DNA of 64,000 nucleotides from Candidatus Didemnitutus sp. (GTDB lineage Bacteria; Verrucomicrobiota; Verrucomicrobiia; Opitutales; Opitutaceae): the NCBI GenBank assembly GCA_019634575.1, contig JAHCAY010000004.1, forward strand, positions 250,569 to 314,568, written 5' to 3'. Below, piece after piece: positions 44,730 through 53,980 of the stretch. The notes beneath the pieces were generated by a model. It did no database searches, was not told where the DNA came from, and worked only from the letters and a program-made list of their open reading frames with translations. A program made the translations under genes and the position numbers. Every line of letters begins with the position of its first letter. Positions within the stretch are counted from its first letter, which is position 1.

Positions 44730-46871
44730 ATGAGCATTTCGATGCCCGTGGCTCCCCAACCTTACCTCGATCCGTCTGTGCCGCTCGCCGCGCGCGTCGC
44801 CGACCTCATCGGCCGTCTGACGCTCGAGGAAAAAATCAACGCGCTCGGCCACGAGAACGGCCCGATCGAACGCCTCGGCCTGCCCGCCTACAACTGGTGG
44901 AGCGAGGCCTGCCACGGCGTCGGCCGCAACGGCCGCGCGACGGTCTTCCCGCAGGTGATCGCGCAGGCCGCGACCTGGAATCGCGAGCTGATCTACCAGA
45001 TCGCCACCGCCGTCTCCGACGAGGCGCGTGCCAAGCACCACGCCGCGGCCCGCGCCGGGTTGCACGGCCAGCAATACCAAGGTCTCACGTTTTGGACGCC
45101 GAACATTAACATCTTTCGCGATCCGCGCTGGGGCCGCGGGCAGGAAACCTACGGCGAAGATCCCTACCTGACCGGTGAGCTCGGCCTCATGACCGTGCGC
45201 GGCCTGCAAGGGAACGACACGCGCTATCTAAAGGTCGCCGCGTGCGCCAAGCACTTCGCCGTCCACTCCGGTCCCGAGCACGAACGCCACGAATTCGACG
45301 CGCGCCCCACGCCGAAAGACCTGCACGAGACCTATCTGCCCGCGTTCGAGAAACTCGTGCGCGGCGGCGTCGAGGCGGTGATGGGCGCCTACAATCGCGT
45401 GTTTGGCGAGCCGGCGTGCGCCAGCCGGTTCCTGCTCGGGGAAATGCTCCGTCAGCGTTGGGGTTTTCGCGGGCATGTCGTCAGCGATTGCGGCGCGATC
45501 GACGACTTCCATCGCCACCACAAGGTCACGCCGGATTCCGCCGCCTCCGCGGCGCTCGCCGTGCGCAACGGCTGCGACCTCAATTGCGGCTGCACCTACA
45601 ACGACCTCATCCTCGCGGTGCGCCACGGCCAGATCACCGAGGCGGAAATCGACACGGCGCTGGGCCGCCTGCTCGCCACGAGGTTCAAGCTCGGGATGTT
45701 CGATCCCGCCGAGACGGTCGCCTACACGAGCATTCCCGAGAGCGTCATCGACTCCGCGCCGCACCGTGCGCTTGCGCGCCGCGCCGCCGCGGAGTCCTTC
45801 GTCCTGCTCAAGAACCAGGACAATTTGCTCCCGCTGCCCGCGTGTCCCCGCAGCCTGCTCGTCGTCGGCCCGACCGCCGCGAACGTCGGTGCGATGCTCG
45901 GCAATTACTACGGCATCAGCTCGCGCATCGTCACTTTCATGGAAGGCCTCGTCGCACGCACGCCGGAAGGTTGCCGCGTGAAATATCGCCCGGGCTGCCC
46001 GATCTCGCAGGACGGCGCGCCCGGCGTGAATTACACCTTCGGTGCCGCGGCGATGTCCGACGTCGTCGTCGCCGTGCTCGGTCTCGACCCGACCTTGGAA
46101 GGCGAGGAGGGCGACACGGTCGCATCCCCCGTCGGCGGCGACCGTGTTCGCATCGAGTTGCCGGAGAACCAGCGCAAATTCCTCCAGGAACTTCGCGCCA
46201 ACTCCAAGAAACTCATCCTCGTGCTCACCGGCGGCAGCGCGATTGCCATCCCCGAGGAGCACGAGCTCGCCGACGCCGTCATCTACGCGTGGTATGCAGG
46301 CTGCGAAGGCGGCGCCGCACTCGCCGATGTGCTCTTCGGCGACGTCGCGCCGTCCGGCCGTCTCCCGGTGACGGTGCCGCGCGCCACCGCCGATTTGCCG
46401 GCGTTCAACGATTACTCGATGCGCGGGCGCACCTATCGCTTCGCGACGGTCGAGCCGCTGTATCCCTTCGGCTTCGGTCTCGGTTATGCCAAGATCGTCT
46501 ACGCGTCGCTCGCGCTCTCGCGGTCCGAGCTGAAGGGCGGCGAGACGCTCGAGGTGCGCGCCACCGTGCGGAACACGAGCGCGCTGCAAACGAAGGAGAC
46601 CGTGCAGTGCTACCTGCTGCCGCCGGAGTTCACGCCGGATACGCCGCGGGCAGTGTTGGTCGAGTTCGCGAAGGTCGAGCTCGCGCCGCACGCGTCCGCT
46701 GAAGTCGCGTTCCAGCTGTCGTCGGACGCGCTGCGTCTCGTGAACGAGCAGGGCGAGCGCGTCTGGTGTCCGGGGTCCTACCGGATTCTCGTCGGCCCGG
46801 CGTCACCCGGCCCTCGGGCGCAGGCCCTCGGCGCGCCGGCACCGGTGACTGCGGCGCTCCAGCTGAGTTAA
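44730..46871 (+). CDS. GH3 beta-xylosidase/beta-glucosidase-type glycoside hydrolase
   Basis: A 713-residue three-domain GH3: the barrel with LTLEEKINALGH near the start, NIFRDPRWGRGQETYGEDPYLTG, KHFAVHSGPEHERHEFDA and nucleophile Asp253 in VVSDCGAIDD; the second domain with GLDPTLEGEEGD around residue 450; and a C-terminal FnIII domain. The barrel signature fits the xylan 1,4-beta-xylosidase branch. No signal peptide is visible, unlike nearly all its neighbours, so it is probably cytoplasmic and acts on imported oligosaccharides. Confidence 0.93.
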   Translation: MSISMPVAPQPYLDPSVPLAARVADLIGRLTLEEKINALGHENGPIERLGLPAYNWWSEACHGVGRNGRATVFPQVIAQAATWNRELIYQIATAVSDEARAKHHAAARAGLHGQQYQGLTFWTPNINIFRDPRWGRGQETYGEDPYLTGELGLMTVRGLQGNDTRYLKVAACAKHFAVHSGPEHERHEFDARPTPKDLHETYLPAFEKLVRGGVEAVMGAYNRVFGEPACASRFLLGEMLRQRWGFRGHVVSDCGAIDDFHRHHKVTPDSAASAALAVRNGCDLNCGCTYNDLILAVRHGQITEAEIDTALGRLLATRFKLGMFDPAETVAYTSIPESVIDSAPHRALARRAAAESFVLLKNQDNLLPLPACPRSLLVVGPTAANVGAMLGNYYGISSRIVTFMEGLVARTPEGCRVKYRPGCPISQDGAPGVNYTFGAAAMSDVVVAVLGLDPTLEGEEGDTVASPVGGDRVRIELPENQRKFLQELRANSKKLILVLTGGSAIAIPEEHELADAVIYAWYAGCEGGAALADVLFGDVAPSGRLPVTVPRATADLPAFNDYSMRGRTYRFATVEPLYPFGFGLGYAKIVYASLALSRSELKGGETLEVRATVRNTSALQTKETVQCYLLPPEFTPDTPRAVLVEFAKVELAPHASAEVAFQLSSDALRLVNEQGERVWCPGSYRILVGPASPGPRAQALGAPAPVTAALQLS

Positions 46872-46876
46872 GCCGC

Positions 46877-48559
46877 ATGCACCGCCAGCTCCGCGTCTCC
46901 GTAAAACTCCCGCTGCTGGCCGCCGCGCTGGCGCTGGCCGCACCGCTCTTCGCCGGCGAGCTCCCGCATCTTCGTGCGCAGGGCGCGGCGAAGCAGCTGA
47001 TCGTCGACGGCGCACCGTTTCTCGTGCGTGGCGGCGAACTGGGCAATTCCAGCGGCGAGCCGGACTACTTGCGCCCGTTCTGGCCGAAATTGACGGCCAT
47101 GAATCTCAACACCGTCGTCGCGCCGGTCTCCTGGGATTTGATTGAACCGCAGGAGGGGAAATTCGACTTCGCCACCGTCGACGGCCTGCTCACCGCCGCT
47201 CAGGCGCATGACATGCGCCTGGTGCTGCTGTGGTTCGGTTCCTGGAAGAACAGCATGTCCTGCTACGCGCCCGCTTGGGTGAAGGCCGACCCGACGCGCT
47301 TCCCGCGCGCGCAGGACTCCGCCGGCCGCGGCCTCGAAATCCTCTCGCCGTTCCACGCGGCCAATCGCGAGGCGGATGCGCGGGCTTTCTCAGCCCTGAT
47401 GCGCCACCTGAAAACCGACGACCCGCAACACACGGTCGTCATGGTGCAGGTTGAAAACGAAATCGGCATGATCCCCGAGGCGCGCGATCGGAGCCCGGAG
47501 GCGGAAAAGGCGTTCGCCGCGCCCGCGCCGCCGGCGTTGCTGGACTACCTGACGAAGAACCGCGCCGCGCTCGCCCCGGAGCTGCTCGCGACTTGGACTG
47601 CCGCCGGCGCGAAGACCTCCGGCACTTGGGCGGAAGTCTTCGGCGCCACGCCGGCGGGCGAGGAGATTTTCATGGCGTGGCACTTCGCGCTCTACGTGCA
47701 GACGGTCGCGACGGCGGGCAAAGCCGAGTTGCCGCTCCCGATGTTCGCCAACGCCGCGCTCATCCGGCCCGGTTATCAGCCCGGTCAGTATCCGAGCGCG
47801 GGGCCGCTGCCGCACCTGATCGACGTCTGGCGCGCCGCCGCGCCGGCGCTCGATTTTCTCGCGCCGGATATCTACTTCCAGAATTTCAGTTACTGGGCGC
47901 AGGCCTACACGCGCAGCGGCAACCCGCTGTTCATTCCCGAGGCGCTGCGCGCACCCGAAGCCGCGGTGAATGCGCTCTACGCCTTCGGCCAGCTCGATGC
48001 CATCGGCTTCTCGCCGTTCGCGATCGAATCCAACACCGAGCCGGCCGCCGGCTATCTGGCCGCGAGCTTCGATCTCGTGCGCCAACTCGCTCCGCTGATC
48101 GCGGAGAAACAGGGTCGCGGTCTCATGGCCGGCTTCATTCAGGAAAGCGCCGAGAGCAAGCAGCCCCAGCAGGTGCGGATGGGAAAATGGATCCTGCGCG
48201 CTTCGTTCGAGCGCGCCGCGCCGCCCCAGTTGGCTGACGGTCTCGCCGTCGTGATCGGCGCGGAGAACTCCGCGCTCGCCGCCGGCGGACGCGCCGGCGC
48301 CGCCCCGGCGGGCGGACTGCTGATCGCGCTGGGTGACGACGAATTTCTTTTCGCCGGCATCGGGCTGACGATCACGTTCGCTTCGACCGAGCCGGGCCAA
48401 CAGGCGGGTATCCTGAGCTGCGCCGAGGGCCGCTACGAAAACGGCGAGTGGAAGCACCTCCGCTGGCTCAACGGCGACCAGACTCACCAAGGCCGGCACG
48501 TGCGCCTCGAGCCCGGCCGCTTTTCGCTCCAACGCGTGAAGCTTTACCGCTATCGCTGA
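46877..48559 (+). CDS. Exported GH35-like beta-galactosidase with DUF5597-type C-terminus
   Basis: A 560-residue protein with a signal peptide (LPLLAAALALAAPLFAGE). The (beta/alpha)8 barrel has FLVRGGELGNSS, VVAPVSWDLIEPQEGKFDF, acid/base Glu195 in VQVENEIG and nucleophile Glu355 in FIPEALR. The C-terminal part resembles the DUF5597 domain found with such barrels. Beta-galactosidase, or another exo-glycosidase acting on hemicellulose side chains, is likely. It starts 5 bp after the GH3 stop. Confidence 0.87.
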   Translation: MHRQLRVSVKLPLLAAALALAAPLFAGELPHLRAQGAAKQLIVDGAPFLVRGGELGNSSGEPDYLRPFWPKLTAMNLNTVVAPVSWDLIEPQEGKFDFATVDGLLTAAQAHDMRLVLLWFGSWKNSMSCYAPAWVKADPTRFPRAQDSAGRGLEILSPFHAANREADARAFSALMRHLKTDDPQHTVVMVQVENEIGMIPEARDRSPEAEKAFAAPAPPALLDYLTKNRAALAPELLATWTAAGAKTSGTWAEVFGATPAGEEIFMAWHFALYVQTVATAGKAELPLPMFANAALIRPGYQPGQYPSAGPLPHLIDVWRAAAPALDFLAPDIYFQNFSYWAQAYTRSGNPLFIPEALRAPEAAVNALYAFGQLDAIGFSPFAIESNTEPAAGYLAASFDLVRQLAPLIAEKQGRGLMAGFIQESAESKQPQQVRMGKWILRASFERAAPPQLADGLAVVIGAENSALAAGGRAGAAPAGGLLIALGDDEFLFAGIGLTITFASTEPGQQAGILSCAEGRYENGEWKHLRWLNGDQTHQGRHVRLEPGRFSLQRVKLYRYR

Positions 48560-48565
48560 GGCACC

Positions 48566-49231
48566 GTGAATGTTTGCGCGCTCCTCCCGCTGTGCCTCGC
48601 CGTCGGCTTCGCCGCGTTCGTGCCGGTCGCGGCGGGCGCCGGAAAACGCGTCGCGTTCGTGTTCGACGACGGCCCGGTGCCGACCGATGCCGGACCGCTC
48701 CTCGAATTGCTGGGCCGCGAGAGAATCCGCGTCACTTTCGCTCTCGTGGGCGACCGCGTCGCCGAACACCCCGAAACCGCGCGCGCCATCGCTGCTGCCG
48801 GACACGAGGTCGCGAACCACTCGCAAACCCACGCGCACGCGCGCGAGATCGACGATGCCGCGCTCGACCGCGAGGTCGCGGCGGCGCAGCAGCTCCTGAC
48901 GCGCACGACTGGAATCGCGCCGCGCTGGTATTGGCCGCCTTTCCTGGAGATCGACGAGCGTGTCCGCGCCGCCGTGCAGCGCGGCGGCATCACGATCTAC
49001 GAACCGGCTCAGATCGTGGTGACGCAGGACTACGATCGGAATGTCGACGCCGCCGCGATCTACCGGCTGGCCACGACCGACGTGCGCGATGGCGCGGTGA
49101 TCCTTTGCCACGAATGGCGCGCCGAGACGCGTGAGCAGCTGCCCGCGATCCTGCAGGAACTCCGCCGGCAGGGCTGCGTGTTCCTGACTTTCAGCGAACT
49201 TCGCGCCGCGATGTCGGAGCCGCGGTCATGA
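48566..49231 (+). CDS. Exported polysaccharide deacetylase (NodB/CE4 fold)
   Basis: A 221-residue protein with a signal peptide (LLPLCLAVGFAAFVPVAAGA). Motif 1 is VFDDGPVPT with both Asp residues, motif 2 is NHSQTHAH with the two metal-binding His. The later motifs are diverged: the usual RxPY is WPPF, and the final His is in ILCHEW. CE4 enzymes deacetylate chitin, peptidoglycan or xylan; here acetyl-xylan is the natural suggestion. The start is GTG 6 bp after the previous stop, and its own stop overlaps the GH115 gene by ATGA. Confidence 0.87.
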   Translation: MNVCALLPLCLAVGFAAFVPVAAGAGKRVAFVFDDGPVPTDAGPLLELLGRERIRVTFALVGDRVAEHPETARAIAAAGHEVANHSQTHAHAREIDDAALDREVAAAQQLLTRTTGIAPRWYWPPFLEIDERVRAAVQRGGITIYEPAQIVVTQDYDRNVDAAAIYRLATTDVRDGAVILCHEWRAETREQLPAILQELRRQGCVFLTFSELRAAMSEPRS

Positions 49232-52095
49232 CCAGGACGGGGCCGCGATTGCTGGCATTCGTCGCGGTGCTGCTCGGGTCGGCGCGCCTCTGGGCGAGCG
49301 CACCCGCCGGGATCGAAACCCAACCGGTCGCCGAGCACTTCGCGCTGGCGCGCGACGGCCGCCTTGCACCGCTGTTCGTAGACGCGACCGACTGGTCCGG
49401 CGTGCGCCGCGCCGCGGGCGATTTGCGCGCCGATCTCGAACGCGTGACAGGCCGCGCGCCGATGCTTTCGAGCGAGGCGCCCGCCGGCGGCGATGTCGTG
49501 CTGATCGGCACCGTGGGAAAAAGCGCGCTGATCGACGGACTCGTTGCGCGCGACAAACTCGACGTCAGTGCGATCCACGGGCGTTGGGAGGCGTTCCAGC
49601 TCGAAGTCGTGGAAAATCCCTTGCCCGGCGTCGCCCGCGCACTGGTCGTCGCCGGCAGCGACAAGCGCGGCACGATCTACGGCCTCTACGAGCTCTCCGC
49701 GCGCATCGGCGTGTCGCCGTGGTATTGGTGGGCCGACGTGCCCGTCGCGCGGCACACGACGCTTTCAGTTGCACCGGGGCGCCACGTCGAGCCGGGACCG
49801 ACGGTGAAATATCGCGGCATCTTCCTTAACGACGAGGCGCCTGCGCTGACCGGCTGGGCGAAGGAGAAGTTCGGCGGGTTGAACCGCGAATTCTACGGCC
49901 ACGTGTTCGAGCTGATCCTCCGCCTTCGCGGCAACTACCTCTGGCCGGCGATGTGGAACAACGCCTTCAACGAGGACGATCCGGAGAATCCGCGCCTCGC
50001 GGACGAATACGGCATCGTCATGGGCACCTCGCACCACGAGCCGATGATCCGATCGCAGCAGGAATGGAAACGCCATGGCAGCGGTGCGTGGGACTACGCG
50101 AAGAACGGCGAGGCGCTGCGGCAGTTCTGGGCTGACGGCATCCGCCGCAACCGCGACTTCGAGAGCCTCGTGACCATCGGCATGCGCGGCGACGGCGATG
50201 AGGCGATGTCGGAGGACACCAACGTCGCGCTGCTGGAGAAGATCGTCGCCGACCAACGCGAGATCCTGCGCCGCGAGACCGGCCGCGCGCCGGAGCAGGT
50301 GCCGCAGCTCTGGGCGCTCTACAAGGAAGTGCAGGCCTACTACGAGCACGGCATGCGCGTGCCGGACGACGTCACGCTGCTCTGGTGCGACGACAACTGG
50401 GGCAACCTCCGCCGCCTGCCGACGGCGGACGAGCGCGCGCGGAAGGGCGGCGCCGGCGTCTACTACCACTTCGATTACGTCGGAGATCCGCGAAACTACA
50501 AATGGCTGAACACGATTCCGCTGACGAAGATCTGGGAGCAAATGCACCTGGCGCATGCCTACGGCGCGGACCGCATCTGGATCGTGAACGTCGGCGATTT
50601 GAAGCCGATGGAGTTTCCGATCGAGTTTTTTCTGAGCTACGCCTGGCGCCCGGAGGCGATCGCCTACGAACAGCTCGACGCCTGGTCGCGCGCGTGGGCC
50701 GCGCGGCAATTCGGCGGAGACCACGCGACCGAGATCGCCGCGCTGATCAACGGCTACACGAAACTGAATCATCGTCGCAAACCCGAGCTGCTCACGCCGG
50801 AGACGTTCAGCGTCGTCAACTACCGTGAAGCGGAGGGTGTGCTCGCCGAGTGGCGGATGCTTGAGCAGAGCGCGCAGCAGGTTGAGAAGGCGTTGCCGAC
50901 GGAAGCGCGCGCGGCTTTTCGCCAACTCGTCCTGCATCCGATCGAAGCCTGTCGCATCGTGAACGAACTCTACCTCACGGTCGGCCGAAATCGGCTCTAC
51001 GCGGTCCAAGGGCGCGCCTCGACGAATCTGCTGGACCGGCAAGCGCGCGAGCTGTTCGCCGCCGATGCCGCGCTCACGGCACGGTGGGATGCGATGCTCG
51101 ACGGCAAGTGGCGCCACATGATGGACCAGACGCATCTCGGCTATACTTACTGGCAACAGCCCACGACGAACGCGATGCCGGCCGTGACCGAGGTGCACGT
51201 GGCTGCGCGCGGCGCACTCGGACTCGCGGTCGAGGGCGATCCGCTGGCGCGTCCGGGCGATTATCCCATTCCGGCGGTGGCGAAACTTCCGCCGCTCATG
51301 CCGCTCGGTCCGCCGTCGCGCTGGCTCGATCTGTTCAATCGCGGTGCCACGCCGGTGCGTTTCACGATCGAAGCGAGCGAGCCGTGGATCAAGTTGAGCG
51401 CGACGAGCGGAGAGCTCGGGGCCGACACGCGCGTCGAGATCGCCGTGGATTGGAGCGCCGCGCCGACGGGATGGCACGAGGCGAAGCTCACGGTGCGCAG
51501 TGATGGCGCCGACGCTGTGCCGCTCGCCGTGATCGTGCCGGTGGATAATCGGCCGGTGGCCGGCAGCGGATTCGTCGAGGTGGACGGGCACGTCGCCATC
51601 GAGGCACCGCATTATCAGCGCGCGATTGCCGCTGCGGGCACAGAGTGGAAAACGCTCGCCGGTTTCGGTCGCACGGTGGGAGGTGTCACCGTTTTCCCGG
51701 TCACCGTGCCGCGCAGTCCGCCGACCGGAAATGGCGCGCGCTTGGAATACGATGTCGTCTTCCGCTCGACCGGTGAATTCAAGGTCGAGTTGACCTGTGC
51801 GCCGACGTTCGACTTTCAACCGGGGGAGCGGCTGGAGCTGGCCGTTTCGCTCGACGATCAGCCGCCGCAAACGGTGCCGCTCGCGCTCACCGCGACGCAC
51901 CAGGAATGGCAGCGGTCAGTTTCCGATGCCGTGCGCAAGATCACGACGAAGGTCGCGGTGGCACAGCCCGGCCCGCATGTGCTGAAGATCTGGTGCGTGA
52001 CGCCGGCCGTCGTGTTGCAGCGCATCGTAGTCGACACGGGTGGTGTGCGTCCGAGCTACCTCGGTCCCCCGGAGAGCCCGCACGCGGCCCCCTGA
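49228..52095 (+). CDS. GH115 xylan alpha-1,2-glucuronidase
   Basis: A 955-residue exported enzyme with a signal peptide (LLAFVAVLLGSARLWASA). GH115 marks are VKYRGIFLNDEAPALTGWA, LRLRGNYLWPAMWNNAFNEDDP, GIVMGTSHHEPMIRSQQEWKRHG, RGDGDEAMSEDTN, LLWCDDNWGNLRRLP and a C-terminal GH115-associated beta domain from about residue 780. GH115 removes (4-O-methyl)glucuronic acid from internal and terminal xylose units of polymeric xylan, complementing the GH67 enzyme encoded 9 kb away. It is coupled to the upstream deacetylase by ATGA. Confidence 0.95.
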   Translation: MTRTGPRLLAFVAVLLGSARLWASAPAGIETQPVAEHFALARDGRLAPLFVDATDWSGVRRAAGDLRADLERVTGRAPMLSSEAPAGGDVVLIGTVGKSALIDGLVARDKLDVSAIHGRWEAFQLEVVENPLPGVARALVVAGSDKRGTIYGLYELSARIGVSPWYWWADVPVARHTTLSVAPGRHVEPGPTVKYRGIFLNDEAPALTGWAKEKFGGLNREFYGHVFELILRLRGNYLWPAMWNNAFNEDDPENPRLADEYGIVMGTSHHEPMIRSQQEWKRHGSGAWDYAKNGEALRQFWADGIRRNRDFESLVTIGMRGDGDEAMSEDTNVALLEKIVADQREILRRETGRAPEQVPQLWALYKEVQAYYEHGMRVPDDVTLLWCDDNWGNLRRLPTADERARKGGAGVYYHFDYVGDPRNYKWLNTIPLTKIWEQMHLAHAYGADRIWIVNVGDLKPMEFPIEFFLSYAWRPEAIAYEQLDAWSRAWAARQFGGDHATEIAALINGYTKLNHRRKPELLTPETFSVVNYREAEGVLAEWRMLEQSAQQVEKALPTEARAAFRQLVLHPIEACRIVNELYLTVGRNRLYAVQGRASTNLLDRQARELFAADAALTARWDAMLDGKWRHMMDQTHLGYTYWQQPTTNAMPAVTEVHVAARGALGLAVEGDPLARPGDYPIPAVAKLPPLMPLGPPSRWLDLFNRGATPVRFTIEASEPWIKLSATSGELGADTRVEIAVDWSAAPTGWHEAKLTVRSDGADAVPLAVIVPVDNRPVAGSGFVEVDGHVAIEAPHYQRAIAAAGTEWKTLAGFGRTVGGVTVFPVTVPRSPPTGNGARLEYDVVFRSTGEFKVELTCAPTFDFQPGERLELAVSLDDQPPQTVPLALTATHQEWQRSVSDAVRKITTKVAVAQPGPHVLKIWCVTPAVVLQRIVVDTGGVRPSYLGPPESPHAAP

Positions 52096-52100
52096 TTTTC

Positions 52101-53177
52101 ATGAAACTCGGTTTCGGTCTCTACAGACACATGCTCACGCCGGAGAACTTCGCCTTCGCGAAGCAGGCGGGAGCCACCCACATCGTCGCTCATCTGGTCG
52201 ACTATTTCCGCGGCGGCGCGCACGTCGGTCCCGACGACCAGCCCACCGGCACTGACTGGGGCTGGGGCCTCGCCGGCGATCCCGAAAAACTCTGGACACG
52301 CGAGGAGCTCGTCGCACTGCGGCGCCAGGTCGAGGCCGAGGGCCTGGTGCTCGAGGCGATCGAGAACTTCGATCCGGCGCACTGGGGCGACATCCTGATC
52401 GACGGCCCGCGCCGCGCGGAGCACATCGAAAACGTGAAGACGATCATCCGCCGCGTGGGCGAGGCGGGCATCCCGATCTTCGGCTACAATTTCTCCATCG
52501 CCGGCGTCGCCGGGCGCACCAAGGGCAAATACGCCCGCGGCGGCGCGCCGGCGGTCGGCATGGAAGGCCCCTACGACCTTCCGATGCCCAACGGACTCGT
52601 CTGGAACATGGTGGTCGATCCCACGGCGCCGGCGCGCGACACGGGCACGATCCCGCCGGCGACGCACGACCAGCTCTGGGACCGCTTCAAGCGCTTCGCT
52701 GACGAGGTGTTCCCCGTGGCGGAGAAGGCGGGCGTGCGCATGGCGCTGCACCCGGACGATCCTCCGATGCCGTTCATCCGCGGCCAGCCGCGCCTCGTCT
52801 ATCAGCCGTCGCTCTACCAGAAGGCGATCAACCTCAATCCGAGTCCGGCGAACGCGCTCGAGTTCTGCGTCGGTTCGCTGGCCGAAATGACCGAGGGCGA
52901 CATCTACGACGTGGTCGACCGCTACAGCCGGCAGAACCGGCTCGGCTACGTGCACCTGCGCAACGTCCGCGACAAGGTCCCGCACTACAAGGAGACATTC
53001 ATCGACGATGGCGAGGTCGACGTGCTCCGCGTGCTCGCGATCCTGAAACGGAACGGCTTCGCCGGCGTCGTCATCCCCGACCACGCGCCGCAGATGAGCT
53101 GCGCCGCGCCGTGGCACGCCGGCATGGCTTTTGCGATGGGCTATCTCAAGGCGGGCCTCCAAGCTCTCGATCGATGA
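52101..53177 (+). CDS. uxuA: Mannonate dehydratase
   Basis: Dehydrates D-mannonate to 2-keto-3-deoxygluconate. The 358-residue TIM-barrel protein has WGWGLAGDPEKLWTREEL, IFGYNFSIAGVAGRT, MALHPDDPP, EFCVGSLAEM and YVHLRNVRDKVPHYKE, all UxuA-like, with metal-binding His, Cys and Asp residues kept. It has no signal peptide. It starts 5 bp after GH115 and overlaps the SDR gene by ATGA, tying uronate release directly to its catabolism. Confidence 0.95.
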   Translation: MKLGFGLYRHMLTPENFAFAKQAGATHIVAHLVDYFRGGAHVGPDDQPTGTDWGWGLAGDPEKLWTREELVALRRQVEAEGLVLEAIENFDPAHWGDILIDGPRRAEHIENVKTIIRRVGEAGIPIFGYNFSIAGVAGRTKGKYARGGAPAVGMEGPYDLPMPNGLVWNMVVDPTAPARDTGTIPPATHDQLWDRFKRFADEVFPVAEKAGVRMALHPDDPPMPFIRGQPRLVYQPSLYQKAINLNPSPANALEFCVGSLAEMTEGDIYDVVDRYSRQNRLGYVHLRNVRDKVPHYKETFIDDGEVDVLRVLAILKRNGFAGVVIPDHAPQMSCAAPWHAGMAFAMGYLKAGLQALDR

Positions 53178-53938
53178 AATCCGACGAAGCTTTCTCTCTG
53201 CGCAGTGAAACCGCGCTCATCACCGGTGGCGGCACGGGCATCGGTCTCGCCATGGCGCGCGCGATGCACGGCGCGGGTGCACGCGTGGTGCTCGTGGGGC
53301 GGCGTGAAGCCGAGCTGCAAGCGGCGGTGGCGTCGCTCGGGACGGGCGCTTTTGCCTTCGCATACGACGTGACGGATTTCGCGGGGGCGGCCGGGTTGGT
53401 CGAGCGCGTGACGCGCGACGTCGGTCCGATCACGTGCCTCGTGAACAACGCGGGCATCCACCTGAAAAAGACCGCCGTCGAGACGACGCCCGAAGAATTC
53501 CAGAAGGTGCTCAACACCCACCTCGTCGGCGCGCATGCGCTCACGCGCGCGGTGGCGCCCGGCATGATCGAGCGGAAGCACGGCACAGTTCTCTTCACCG
53601 GTTCGATGGCTTCGATCTTCGGCATTCCGCTCGTGATCGCCTACACGGCGGCGAAGACGGCGATGGTCGGAATGGTGAAAGGTTACTCGACCGAATTCGC
53701 CGCGCATGGCGTGCGAGTGAACTGCATCGCGCCGGGTTGGATCGAAACGGAGATGTCGCGCAAGGCGCTCGACGGTGACCCCGCACGCAAAGCGAAGATT
53801 TTCGACCGCACCCCGATGGGCAGCATGGGACAACCGGAAGACATCGGCTGGGCGGCAGTCTATCTGGCGTCCCCCGCGGCGAAGTTCGTCACCGGCGTGA
53901 CGTTGCCGGTCGACGGCGGCGCGAGCATCGGGTTCTGA
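53174..53938 (+). CDS. SDR oxidoreductase, probable D-mannonate oxidoreductase (fructuronate reductase)
   Basis: A 254-residue short-chain dehydrogenase: TGGGTGIG cofactor loop, NNAG, catalytic Ser in GSMAS and Tyr-Lys in YTAAK, ending VTLPVDGGASIGF. The ATGA overlap with uxuA strongly suggests it provides mannonate from fructuronate, in place of the unrelated UxuB family. Gluconate 5-dehydrogenase or KduD-like activity is the alternative. It is the last gene of the plus set; the GH43 gene ends 42 bp away on the other strand. Confidence 0.88.
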   Translation: MKSDEAFSLRSETALITGGGTGIGLAMARAMHGAGARVVLVGRREAELQAAVASLGTGAFAFAYDVTDFAGAAGLVERVTRDVGPITCLVNNAGIHLKKTAVETTPEEFQKVLNTHLVGAHALTRAVAPGMIERKHGTVLFTGSMASIFGIPLVIAYTAAKTAMVGMVKGYSTEFAAHGVRVNCIAPGWIETEMSRKALDGDPARKAKIFDRTPMGSMGQPEDIGWAAVYLASPAAKFVTGVTLPVDGGASIGF

Positions 53939-53980
53939 CGGGGCGTGAGGCCGCAGCTCGGGCGGCGGCGCGGGCAATGA

